Source: Lachnoclostridium sp.
GTDB taxonomy: Bacteria > Bacillota_A > Clostridia > Lachnospirales > Lachnospiraceae
Reading direction: 5' to 3'
Length of the DNA stretch: 64,000 nucleotides
Assembly (NCBI GenBank): GCA_015057755.1
Contig: SVDR01000002.1
Location: 1 to 64,000, forward strand
Below, piece by piece: positions 8,867 through 16,285 of the stretch; position 1 is the stretch's first letter; each line of letters opens with the position of its first letter. A model generated the notes under the pieces. The model was not told the DNA's origin. It saw only the letters and a program-made list of their open reading frames with translations, and did no database searches. The position numbers and the translations under genes are program-made.

Positions 8867-9526
8867 CTAATCAGAAGCAAGTCTGTCATTGTCCTTCTCC
8901 AGCCGTTTTTCCAACTCCAGGATCCTCTCCTCCAGTTCTGCGATCGTTTCGCGCATGCGGCAGTAATGCTCCATGCTGATCACTTTGTCTTCCTGAGGAA
9001 CCGGAACACCGTCCTTCTTGACCGGACGGGCAGGAATGCCAACTGCTGTGCTGTTTTCTTCCAGCGGCTTCAATAATACCGCATTTGCAGCAATTTGGCA
9101 ATTATCTCCGACCTCAAAAGCACCAAGAATTTTCGCACCCGCACCGATCATCACATTATTTCCGATCGTTGGATGACGTTTTCCCTTTTTTGTACCGACA
9201 CCGCCCAGAGTCACACCCTGATAGATCGTGCAGTTATCTCCAACAACAGCTGTCTCTCCGATTACCACGCCGGAACCATGATCGATCAGAATCCCATGAC
9301 CGAGCTTTGCTCCCGGGTGAATCTCGATCAGTGTGAAAAATCGCGCCACCTGTGAGATCAGACGGCCGACAAATCTCCAGTTGTGCGTCCAGAACCAGTG
9401 TGCGATCCTGTGCCAGATCAGTGCATGAACGCCCTGATATAAAAGTAATACTTCCAATGCGCTTCTTGCTGCCGGGTCTCGTTCCTGAACTGCTTTTACA
9501 TCAAACCAAATATCTTTTAATAACAT
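8867..9526 (-). CDS. cysE: Serine O-acetyltransferase
   Basis: A 219-residue enzyme that transfers acetyl from acetyl-CoA to L-serine, the first step of cysteine synthesis, in the cytoplasm. The N-terminal helical domain is followed by the left-handed beta-helix with hexapeptide repeats. It shows [20 protein letters not shown] with the catalytic Asp-His pair and [19 protein letters not shown], the CoA-binding segment. The C-terminus is a charged coiled coil, [15 protein letters not shown]. The ATG at 9526 is preceded by AGGAGG at eight bases, so the longer frame to 9574 is not used. A 330-nt leader carries a cysteine-rich leader peptide and alternative hairpins, pointing to control by cysteine supply. 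Confidence 0.93.
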   Translation of the reverse strand: MLLKDIWFDVKAVQERDPAARSALEVLLLYQGVHALIWHRIAHWFWTHNWRFVGRLISQVARFFTLIEIHPGAKLGHGILIDHGSGVVIGETAVVGDNCTIYQGVTLGGVGTKKGKRHPTIGNNVMIGAGAKILGAFEVGDNCQIAANAVLLKPLEENSTAVGIPARPVKKDGVPVPQEDKVISMEHYCRMRETIAELEERILELEKRLEKDNDRLASD

Positions 9527-9718
9527 CGCTATTTCCTCCTGTACATCGTTTTGTAAACAACAAAAGAACTGCAAATTGTCCTCAGTCTATTATATGGCAC
9601 TCCATAAAATGGTTCCCCATAAAATCAGACTTTCAAACATTTGCAGTTCTCTGCAAAAATCAATCTATCCTCCGTATCCGGTCTCCGGATACTTATACTC
9701 ACACCAATCCGTTACCAG
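9527..9718 (-). promoter_or_regulatory. Structured leader of cysE: alternative hairpins, probable attenuator
   Basis: Read on the minus strand after the leader peptide stop: a perfect 8-bp hairpin GTATCCGG/CCGGATAC (9674-9692); a 7-bp hairpin TTTGCAG-AGAA-CTGCAAA (9640-9657); and a 12-bp long-range pairing of AGAACTGCAAAT (9639-9650) with ATTTGCAGTTCT (9565-9576). The last two share bases and exclude each other. Inside the long loop are AGTCT/AGACT (9627-9631 with 9584-9588) and two small hairpins, ATGG-GGAA-CCAT and TATGG-AGTG-CCATA. The distal arm is followed by a U-rich stretch, CTTTTGTTGTTT, as a terminator would need. No T-box consensus is present. Confidence 0.65.
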
Positions 9719-9820
9719 TTACAGCTTCTTCGTCCTTTTTGGGAATCCATTCTTGTCGCAACAACAACAGCAACACAGACATGTACAAAGACAAAGGCTC
9801 TTAAAACTGGATTTCATCAT
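9719..9820 (-). CDS. Cysteine-rich leader peptide upstream of cysE (33 codons)
   Basis: ATG ATG start with AAAGGAG eight to twelve bases upstream (RBS at 9828-9834). The product is 33 residues: MMKSSFKSLCLCTCLC, then five more Cys, then DKNGFPKRTKKL. Nine of 33 residues are cysteine, with six consecutive Cys codons (TGT and TGC mixed). The frame sits directly between a good promoter and cysE, 193 nt before the cysE ATG, and is followed by mutually exclusive hairpins. This is the layout of amino-acid attenuators such as the trp and his leaders, with ribosome stalling on Cys codons as the sensor. The peptide itself probably has no other function. The coding sequence and codon run are read directly; the regulatory role is inference. 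Confidence 0.75.
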   Translation of the reverse strand: MMKSSFKSLCLCTCLCCCCCCDKNGFPKRTKKL

Positions 9821-9861
9821 AACGGATCTCCTTTCTTTGGTTTATCACCACATTTTTTATC

Positions 9862-9890
9862 ATTGTAGCAGAGTACTTCAATAAAGTAAA
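9862..9890 (-). promoter_or_regulatory. SigA promoter of the cysE leader transcript
   Basis: Minus strand TTTACT (9885-9890), exact 17-nt spacer, TACAAT (9862-9867). The start site would be about 35 nt before the leader peptide ATG. Confidence 0.7.
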
Positions 9891-9915
9891 TAGCAAATTT
9901 ATTTTTCTGAACCAT

Positions 9916-10350
9916 TTACCGGAATACTACCGGTTCTTCACAGAAAACAGTCTTGACAATCAGCACCGGATACGAAGGTTCCGTTCCCGTCGCCTCCCCC
10001 TTTTCCGGACCGATCAGTTCCGTCCGGATCACAACAGAATTCTCCGTTCGATACAATTCCTTTACCGCAATGCTGAATCCGCCTCCGTTTTGCGGACCCG
10101 CACCGATCACAATGTACATATCCTGGCCATCCGCGTATGTAAGCTTAAACTCCGTCCCTCTTTTCTTTCCCAGCAGCTCCGCCAGCGCCTGCGGTACGTC
10201 ACGTTCCCCCACAACCGTAAACGCCAGATCTTCCACCTTCTCTTCCGTACTCTCTTCCTTGCTGCATCCCGTAAACCCAATGCAGCCAAGCACCAAAACC
10301 ATCATCACACAAACTGCGGGAATGATCCGCTTTTTCCACTTTTTAAGCAT
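9916..10350 (-). CDS. PrcB C-terminal domain lipoprotein
   Basis: A 144-residue exported protein. The N-terminus is basic, then a hydrophobic helix ending in GFTGC (cysteine at residue 29), a lipobox, so it is likely anchored to the outer face of the membrane. The rest, FTVVGERDVPQ...YIVIGAGPQNGGGFSIAVKEL, fits the PrcB_C domain (protease-complex inhibitor family), a small beta domain also found in many Firmicutes lipoproteins of unknown role. Its ribosome site AGGGAG lies inside the 3' arm of the hairpin at 10360-10402, so initiation may be limited by that structure. Confidence 0.7.
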   Translation of the reverse strand: MLKKWKKRIIPAVCVMMVLVLGCIGFTGCSKEESTEEKVEDLAFTVVGERDVPQALAELLGKKRGTEFKLTYADGQDMYIVIGAGPQNGGGFSIAVKELYRTENSVVIRTELIGPEKGEATGTEPSYPVLIVKTVFCEEPVVFR

Positions 10351-10359
10351 AAAAATAAA

Positions 10360-10402
10360 AGACTCCCTAATACTCGGTTGCTACCATTGTATTAGGAAGT
10401 CT
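10360..10402 (-). terminator. Intrinsic terminator after the HicB-like gene, covering the next gene's RBS
   Basis: Minus-strand RNA: AGACTTCCTAATAC pairs with GTATTAGGGAGTCT over 14 bp (one G-U), followed by TTTTATTTTT. On the plus strand the same arms have a C-A mismatch, so the structure belongs to minus transcripts. GGGAG in the 3' arm is the only ribosome site for the lipoprotein start at 10350. Confidence 0.8.
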
Positions 10403-10419
10403 CTTATATTATTCATCCA

Positions 10420-10698
10420 TTAGTCGTAATCCGGAACCATCTTAACCATAACGGAAATCAGCTTTACAACCTGATTTTCCTTTACCTGGATATCGTCCTT
10501 GTGAGTTGCAAACGGAAGGTTTCCGTCAAACTCCTCAATCTCTGTTGTAATCCAGTTAAATGCAGCCGTTCTCGCTTCCTCTACTGTACTGAACAGATCG
10601 ATGCCGTCCACTTCGCACATCTCGAGATCCGGGAACTCTGCATGGTATCCTTCATCATGTTCATGCTTTGTAAAAATAGCCGGGTAAGTAAATTGCAT
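10420..10698 (-). CDS. HicB family antitoxin-like protein (orphan)
   Basis: A 92-residue protein beginning MQFTYPAIFTKHEHDEGYHAEFPDLEMCEVDG, the partial RNase H fold of HicB antitoxins, with the usual STVEEARTAAFNWI helix. It has no C-terminal helix-turn-helix or ribbon domain. No HicA toxin (a short dsRBD-like, histidine-containing frame) is found on either side, so it is an orphan. It is driven by a consensus promoter overlapped by an inverted repeat and terminated right after the stop. Role unknown; such orphan HicB folds are frequent in Lachnospiraceae. Confidence 0.78.
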   Translation of the reverse strand: MQFTYPAIFTKHEHDEGYHAEFPDLEMCEVDGIDLFSTVEEARTAAFNWITTEIEEFDGNLPFATHKDDIQVKENQVVKLISVMVKMVPDYD

Positions 10699-10732
10699 TG
10701 CTCTTTGCTCCTTATCTCAAACTCTATCCACC

Positions 10733-10761
10733 ATTATAGATGGACAATGAGCGATTGTCAA
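10733..10761 (-). promoter_or_regulatory. Consensus SigA promoter with operator-like inverted repeat for the HicB-like gene
   Basis: Minus strand TTGACA (10756-10761), 17-nt spacer, TATAAT (10733-10738): both boxes perfect. GACAAT-cgctc-ATTGTC (10743-10759) is a perfect 6-bp inverted repeat overlapping the -35 box and the spacer, where a repressor would block polymerase. Confidence 0.85.
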
Positions 10762-10769
10762 ATATTGTT

Positions 10770-12455
10770 TTATTTTCCCAGTTGATCGATCCAATCATAT
10801 ACCGGCTGACAGATCTTCGCAAGACTGCCCGGCTCAAACGGACTGGTCAGACCGCAGGCTGCGATGGTCTCATCAATGTTCATCTTGCCGCCGATCTTCA
10901 CGAACTTCATGTATTTCTCCCACGCAGATTCCTTATCCTGTAAGAATAAGGAGAAGAACTGGATCGCCAGTGTCTGTGCGATGGAGTAATCAATATAATA
11001 GAACGGCATACATGTGACGTGAATCTGTCTCTGCCATCCGCCGCCTCTGCTGTAGAACGGCAGCTCTTCAAAATCGATATACGGACGGAACTGTTTTTCG
11101 AGTTCCAGCCAAGCCTGATTACGCTCCTCTTTCGTCCACTCCGGATTTGTGTATACAAGCTCCTGCCAATAGTCTACGATCACGCTGTACGGAATAAACA
11201 GGGATGCACTCTTCGCCAGATGCTCACTGTATTTCGCCGCATCTTCCTCAAAGAACAGGTGATGCCACGGGCTTGTTAAAAACTCCATGCTCATGGAATG
11301 AGTCTCACATGCTTCCATCGGAGCATGACGGAGCGCCGGATATTCGATCATTTTCTGAGTTGTATACGCTGCCAGCGCATGACCGCACTCGTGAGTCAGT
11401 GTCTTCACGTCTCCGGAAGTACCATTGGAATTGGAGAAAATAAATGGGTATCCGAAATCTTCAATGGTTACACAGTAGCCCGCATTTCTCTTGCCGTTTC
11501 TCGCCTCAATATCAAACAGATTCTTATCCATCATGAGATCGATCAATTCCTTTGTCTCCGGGCTCATCTCGCCAAACATGACCTGCGCACGCTCAAGGAT
11601 TTCCTTTGTGCTGTACTTTGGCATCGGGTTGCCATCCGCGAAGAAGAAATCATCATCATAGAATTTGAAATCTTCGATACCGATTCTCTCTGCCTGTAAT
11701 TTCTTGTATTCCACATTCTTTGGAACCATTACCTCAAGCACCTGCTGACGGAACTTCGCTACATCCTCTTTCTTATAAGAACGATGTCTTCTCAGGTATG
11801 CCAGCTCCACAAAATTCTCAAAACCGAGAATCTTCGCCTGCTCCGTTCTGTTCTTCACCAAACGGTCATAGATCTCCTCAATCTCATCCTGTAAAGAATC
11901 AAAGAACTTACCCTCAGCTTCGATCGCTGCCTTACGGATCGCTCTGTCCGGGCTCTGACGATATGCAGAAAGCTGGGAAACGTTGCAGATCTTGCCCTCA
12001 AACTCAATTCTCGCAGACGCATATAGCTGCTCGTAGCGAGAAGTCAGTTCATTTTCCTCTGCCATCAGATCCATGATCTCCGGTGCGAAAGACTTCTGGT
12101 TCATCTCCATACAGTCGAAGAAATAGTCACCAAACTCTTTTCTCAGCTCATCGATAAATTTGCTTTCGATGATACCCTTCGTAAATTCATTAAAACACTG
12201 TGTTGCTCTCGGACTTACCTTGTCGTAAAATGCCTGCTCCTCAATATAGAACGGGTCCTCGGTGTCCACAGAGTTTCTGATGTTGGACAGGCATAAATAG
12301 GTGCCAAAATGTCCCTTTTCTTCCTCAAATTCTTTAAAAATACGAATCTGCTCTGCTGCACTCTCTGCATTTGCAAAGTCTGCTGTAAGTTTTGCACACT
12401 TTTCAATTAATGCATCCACGTCCGGGCGTTTGTAAGGGATTTCCATTAACTTCAT
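10770..12455 (-). CDS. M3 family oligoendopeptidase (PepF-like)
   Basis: A 561-residue cytoplasmic zinc metallopeptidase that cuts short oligopeptides. The zinc motif HECGH is at residues 355-359, with the third ligand glutamate in EACETHS (about E384). The C-terminal YSRGGGWQRQIHVTCMPFYYIDY segment is the family's substrate-binding tyrosine/histidine region. Length fits the M3 oligoendopeptidase group in Firmicutes. It is the last gene of a three-gene run (cysteine desulfidase, D-aminoacylase, peptidase) with 12-16-nt gaps, so it is probably co-transcribed and may feed peptides into amino-acid breakdown. Confidence 0.92.
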   Translation of the reverse strand: MKLMEIPYKRPDVDALIEKCAKLTADFANAESAAEQIRIFKEFEEEKGHFGTYLCLSNIRNSVDTEDPFYIEEQAFYDKVSPRATQCFNEFTKGIIESKFIDELRKEFGDYFFDCMEMNQKSFAPEIMDLMAEENELTSRYEQLYASARIEFEGKICNVSQLSAYRQSPDRAIRKAAIEAEGKFFDSLQDEIEEIYDRLVKNRTEQAKILGFENFVELAYLRRHRSYKKEDVAKFRQQVLEVMVPKNVEYKKLQAERIGIEDFKFYDDDFFFADGNPMPKYSTKEILERAQVMFGEMSPETKELIDLMMDKNLFDIEARNGKRNAGYCVTIEDFGYPFIFSNSNGTSGDVKTLTHECGHALAAYTTQKMIEYPALRHAPMEACETHSMSMEFLTSPWHHLFFEEDAAKYSEHLAKSASLFIPYSVIVDYWQELVYTNPEWTKEERNQAWLELEKQFRPYIDFEELPFYSRGGGWQRQIHVTCMPFYYIDYSIAQTLAIQFFSLFLQDKESAWEKYMKFVKIGGKMNIDETIAACGLTSPFEPGSLAKICQPVYDWIDQLGK

Positions 12456-12471
12456 CTTTCATCGTCTCCTT

Positions 12472-14067
12472 TTATCGTTTCATGCGAAGTACTTTACCAT
12501 TCTTCAGTCCGGTAAACTCGCCGTGTTCTACTGCAATTCCGCCGTTCACGATCACGTATTCGATACCCTGATTTCTGCGGAACGGATAGTCATAGTTGCA
12601 CATCGCTTTCAGATTGTCATAATCAAAAATCGTAATGTCCGCATGCAGACCTTCCTTTAATTTACCGATCATCGGAAGACCGTACACCTCAGAAGGCATA
12701 CCTGTCATACGGTAGATCGCATCCTCCAGACTCCAGAGACCGTGCTCTCGGATCAGCTCCAGACGGTGTGTCATCGTAGACATCGCTCTCGGATGACCGC
12801 CGGATTTCTTCTCACGATCCACCACTTCCGAATAATCGCTCCAGTCACTTCCTGCCATTACCCACGGCTGACGGAGGAAATTTAAAAGATCACTTTCGTT
12901 CTGTGCAAAATAAATACCCTGTACAATACCCTCATTTGCTGCCAACAGATCAATCGTCGTATCAAACGGTGTCTTGCCCTGCTCCTTGGCGATCTGTGCC
13001 AGAGTCTTGCCGACCTGGTCCTGTGTCTTATAAGCGCCTGCGATCAGACTGCCTTCGTAGCCCGCAGAATAAATATTGCTCTCAAACTCGTCTGCCTCGT
13101 TGAAAATAGACCATTCCGCCTGCTTCCGAAGCTCTGCACTTTCCACCAGCTTGCGAAGACCTTCCTTTTTACCGTCTGTCAGGAACTTCGGCGGAATCTG
13201 AGAGATCAGCGGTGCGGAACCTCCGGTAAACGGATACTGGTCCGCTGTGATCGTCATGCCTGCTGCCTGATTTTCCTCAATATATTTGATAATATCAACA
13301 CTATTTCCCTCATTGTGATGACCGATGACTTTGATGTGGGAGATGTTGACCGGAATCCCGCTGGCACGTCCGATCACCAGCGCTTCCTCGATGGAATCCT
13401 TCAGCTGGTTTCCTTCTCCGCGAATGTGTGTGGTATACACGCCGCCAAACTCATGAGCCACCTTTGCAATCTCGATCAGCTCCTCTGTACCTGCAAATAC
13501 AGACGGTGTGTATACAAGACCGGTAGAAAATCCGAGAGCGCCGCACTCCATAGCTTCCTTCATCAGGTCGCGCATCTGCTGCAGCTGTTCCTCATTCGGT
13601 GTTCCTTCGCCAAATCCCATCACCTTACCGCGGATCGGTCCCTGACCTGCAAAAAATGCAATGTTCGGACCATGCGGAATACTGTCCGCATATGCAAAAT
13701 ATGTCGTATAGTTCTCACATATCTTCGCATATTCTTCCTCGGAAATACCGATGGACGGGTCAAATTCTCCATAATACGGAGTTGCCTGAGAGCCACACTG
13801 GCCTGCAAGCTCCGTTGTCGTTCCATCCTCCAGATGATTATATCCGGTCAGCTCCGGCTTAAAAATCACCTTATCTGTGTGGGTATGCGTATCAATAAAG
13901 CCCGGAGACACGATCAGCCCTGCCGCATCGATCACCTTTTTAGCCTCTCCGTCAATCCCCTCTGCAATCTTCACGATCACGCCATCCTTCACTGCCACAT
14001 CCGCCTGAAAGCGCGGTGCGCCTGTACCGTCCACCAACGTGCCATTTTTAATCAGAAGATCATACAT
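12472..14067 (-). CDS. N-acyl-D-amino-acid deacylase family amidohydrolase
   Basis: A 531-residue amidohydrolase-superfamily enzyme with a TIM barrel and a small beta domain formed by both termini. The metal-binding GFIDTHTHTDK is at residues 57-66 (H61, H63). The TELAGQCGSQATP segment is the counterpart of the GNCG metal-cysteine region of D-aminoacylases. Later family motifs THIRGEGNQL and ISHIKVIG are present, and the late AGSDWS aspartate corresponds to the catalytic one. Such enzymes release D-amino acids or clear N-acylated or D-residue compounds. It lies 12 nt after the cysteine desulfidase gene and 16 nt before the M3 peptidase. The exact substrate is unknown. Confidence 0.88.
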   Translation of the reverse strand: MYDLLIKNGTLVDGTGAPRFQADVAVKDGVIVKIAEGIDGEAKKVIDAAGLIVSPGFIDTHTHTDKVIFKPELTGYNHLEDGTTTELAGQCGSQATPYYGEFDPSIGISEEEYAKICENYTTYFAYADSIPHGPNIAFFAGQGPIRGKVMGFGEGTPNEEQLQQMRDLMKEAMECGALGFSTGLVYTPSVFAGTEELIEIAKVAHEFGGVYTTHIRGEGNQLKDSIEEALVIGRASGIPVNISHIKVIGHHNEGNSVDIIKYIEENQAAGMTITADQYPFTGGSAPLISQIPPKFLTDGKKEGLRKLVESAELRKQAEWSIFNEADEFESNIYSAGYEGSLIAGAYKTQDQVGKTLAQIAKEQGKTPFDTTIDLLAANEGIVQGIYFAQNESDLLNFLRQPWVMAGSDWSDYSEVVDREKKSGGHPRAMSTMTHRLELIREHGLWSLEDAIYRMTGMPSEVYGLPMIGKLKEGLHADITIFDYDNLKAMCNYDYPFRRNQGIEYVIVNGGIAVEHGEFTGLKNGKVLRMKR

Positions 14068-14079
14068 CCTGCATTCCTC

Positions 14080-15366
14080 CTACTTCTTCGCATTCAAAAT
14101 ATCTACGATCGTTTTCTCTGTTCCAACCATGCCCGGAGATGCGATCAGACCCATATTCCGCATGGTCTCCTCCGGTGTCGCACCATTGATGCCATGGTCA
14201 TTGAAAATATAAACATCCTTCATCGCCATATTTACTGATGTGAATGCTGCGTCTACAGCCACTACGCCCTTCATCGTACAGCCCTGGTTGCCGCCGTCAC
14301 AGATCATTCCCGTAATGCTGCAGGCCATGTTGTTGATCACCTTCTGCATCTGCTCTGTCGTACCCCCGCGAAGCAGTACCAGACCGCAGGCCATTCCCGT
14401 GCCTGCCGCGATCGCACATCCACAAAACGCAGACAGCTTTCCGGAATACTCTTTAATATATGTACAGATCAGATAGCTCAGTACCGTCGCACGGTACAGC
14501 GTCTCCTCCGGATAACCATTTACCTTGCACGCAGCAAGCAGAGGCATCGTTGCAATGATACCGTGGGCACCGGAGCCGGTAATGCTCATCGCCGGCTTAG
14601 ACAGTCCCAGCACACGCGCCTCGATGGCTGCGTTGCAGAACAGAGAAGCCGTCTTCTGCTCATCTGCTGATATACGCTTGTTACCATTCATCGCCAGTAA
14701 ATATCTGGAAAAAGTCGTCTTCGGACTCGCCAGCCCCTCTTCCATCAAATCCCAGTTCATCTCATATGCCGCTTTCACAAACGCAATTTCCTTGATCGGA
14801 ACTGTTTTCGCGTAGGTGTGCATCTCATCTAACGTGTATTTGTGGATGAGAACAGGCTCCTCGTTATTGGAAACCGCTTCCGCTTCTGCATTTACCGCTT
14901 CCTTCTCAAACACCACTGTATCATTCTCTGTAATCTTCACAATGTTTGTATGACTGTCACGAATCGTCACGGTTGCAGTACGCTCCCCACCGGTCACAAT
15001 CACCTCAATGAAAATCCGGCTGGTCACTTCCGTCATCTCGACCTGAATCCGGCCTTCTTCCACCATCTTTCTGGCTTTCGCTTTTTCATCCGCCGTGATC
15101 CCGTCCAGACATTCCAGTCCCTTCTTCGGATCAGCAGCCACTGCACCCAGCGCAGCCGCATGATAGTTGCCAACCTCCGGGATACCCGGAATACCACAAG
15201 TGAATGCATTCTTGAACATTCCGCTGTTCAGACGCAGCACCACCTGCTCCACTTCTCCATTTATATGTTCTCTTGCTGTCGCAACCGCAAATGCGATCGC
15301 TCCCGGCTCCGTCACGCCCAGAGCCGGCTTCATATCAGCCAGAATCAGCTTTGTAATCTCATGCAT
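14080..15366 (-). CDS. cyuA: L-cysteine desulfidase / serine dehydratase alpha family (UPF0597, CyuA-like)
   Basis: A 428-residue protein matching UPF0597 (YhaM/CyuA), which breaks L-cysteine to pyruvate, ammonia and sulfide using an oxygen-sensitive iron-sulfur cluster. It shows GVTEPGAIAFAVA at residues 18-30 and FTCGIPGIPEVGNYHAAALG. Conserved cysteines lie in AFCGCAIAAGTGMACG and MICDGGNQGCTMK, the expected cluster ligands. It is first in the operon with the D-aminoacylase and M3 peptidase. The ATG is preceded by GGAGGACGAGG. Cysteine desulfidase and L-serine lyase activities cannot be told apart by eye; the CyuA assignment is by family. Confidence 0.85.
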   Translation of the reverse strand: MHEITKLILADMKPALGVTEPGAIAFAVATAREHINGEVEQVVLRLNSGMFKNAFTCGIPGIPEVGNYHAAALGAVAADPKKGLECLDGITADEKAKARKMVEEGRIQVEMTEVTSRIFIEVIVTGGERTATVTIRDSHTNIVKITENDTVVFEKEAVNAEAEAVSNNEEPVLIHKYTLDEMHTYAKTVPIKEIAFVKAAYEMNWDLMEEGLASPKTTFSRYLLAMNGNKRISADEQKTASLFCNAAIEARVLGLSKPAMSITGSGAHGIIATMPLLAACKVNGYPEETLYRATVLSYLICTYIKEYSGKLSAFCGCAIAAGTGMACGLVLLRGGTTEQMQKVINNMACSITGMICDGGNQGCTMKGVVAVDAAFTSVNMAMKDVYIFNDHGINGATPEETMRNMGLIASPGMVGTEKTIVDILNAKK

Positions 15367-15467
15367 TATCCTCGTCCTCCCCTATTTCAAACATGGTCTG
15401 CAGAGTTTTCCCTAACTCCAAGTATACCACGCTGGGGAGGGATTTGGAAGAAAAACCATCACACTGT

Positions 15468-16052
15468 TTACTTAATTAGCTGCACCTTCAGCCCCGGAAA
15501 CAAATGAAATTCAATCTCGTCATACAGCGAACACAATTCATTCTGCGTCTCATCTTCAAACCAGAAGACCATAACCGTTTCTCTGATTGGGTCCACAATC
15601 CAGTACTCCCTCACTCCTGCCGTTCGATACTTCAACATCTTGATACCATAATCGCGCTTACTGGTCGATTTTGATACGATCTCAATAACCAAGTCAGGGG
15701 CTCCATGACAGCCATCGTCTTGAAGCACGTCCGAATCACAAATCACCACAATATCTGGTTCTAAATAATTTCTCCCATCATCAACCAACTTTACCGATAA
15801 CGGAGCCACAAAAACTTCGCAGTTCCCATCATTGCTGCGCACATGATGCAAAAGTAAATAAAACAACTCCGCCTGTAAACGTTGATGATTCAGTTTCGGT
15901 GCAGCAAAATAAAAGATCTGCCCGTCAATCAATTCCGCACGCACACCCTCCGGAAGATTTTCGATATCTTCCACTGTAAAATCCCGTCTCATTGCCAGTT
16001 CTGCATTCATTTTTATTACCTCATCCTCTCCGACAAACGTTCGCTCACACAT
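15468..16052 (-). CDS. Uma2 family (DUF820) PD-(D/E)XK nuclease-like protein
   Basis: A 194-residue protein with the restriction-endonuclease-like fold of the Uma2/DUF820 family. It has RAELIDGQIFY (the family glutamate), LEPDIVVICD (catalytic aspartate), and PDLVIEIVSKSTSKRDYGIKMLKY (the E-x-S/K part and the following helix). The KYRTAGVREYWIVDP motif is typical. These proteins are abundant in cyanobacteria and scattered in Firmicutes, and their function is unknown. GAGGAGG eight bases before the ATG at 16052 fixes the start. It is monocistronic with its own promoter. Confidence 0.85.
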   Translation of the reverse strand: MCERTFVGEDEVIKMNAELAMRRDFTVEDIENLPEGVRAELIDGQIFYFAAPKLNHQRLQAELFYLLLHHVRSNDGNCEVFVAPLSVKLVDDGRNYLEPDIVVICDSDVLQDDGCHGAPDLVIEIVSKSTSKRDYGIKMLKYRTAGVREYWIVDPIRETVMVFWFEDETQNELCSLYDEIEFHLFPGLKVQLIK

Positions 16053-16103
16053 AAAAATTCCTCCTCTCTGACAAATTCATACCTCATGATATCAATTACC
16101 CTC

Positions 16104-16132
16104 AGTATACAATCCGCAAAAACGCCTGTCTA
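16104..16132 (-). promoter_or_regulatory. SigA promoter of the Uma2 gene
   Basis: Minus strand TAGACA (16127-16132), 17-nt spacer, TATACT (16104-16109), about 50 nt before the ATG. Confidence 0.65.
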
Positions 16133-16227
16133 TGTTGTCTAATACTCATGGAATTCTTTCGGCGAACTGCCTTAGATTAAATTAGATAATTAGAATAAAA
16201 AGAATTTCCAAGAAGTATGCCCATTAT

Positions 16228-16259
16228 AAAACAGGGCTCGACACAAAGTCAAGCCCTGT
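16228..16259 (-). terminator. Terminator of phosphoglucomutase
   Basis: Minus strand ACAGGGCTTGAC, loop TTTGT, GTCGAGCCCTGT (12 bp with one G-U), followed by TTTATAAT. The T-tract is short but the stem is strong and sits 27 nt after the stop codon. Confidence 0.7.
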
Positions 16260-16285
16260 CCATAAAGTCATTTATGAAATCTTTA

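Noticed and set aside
9592..9597. TATAAT inside the cysE leader as an internal promoter
   Set aside because: No acceptable -35 at 16-18 nt, and the bases are part of a small hairpin; kept only as a possibility.
9527..9900. T-box or SAM-type riboswitch before cysE
   Set aside because: No T-box AGGGTGGNACCGCG-like element or SAM-I core was found; a leader peptide with Cys codons fits better.
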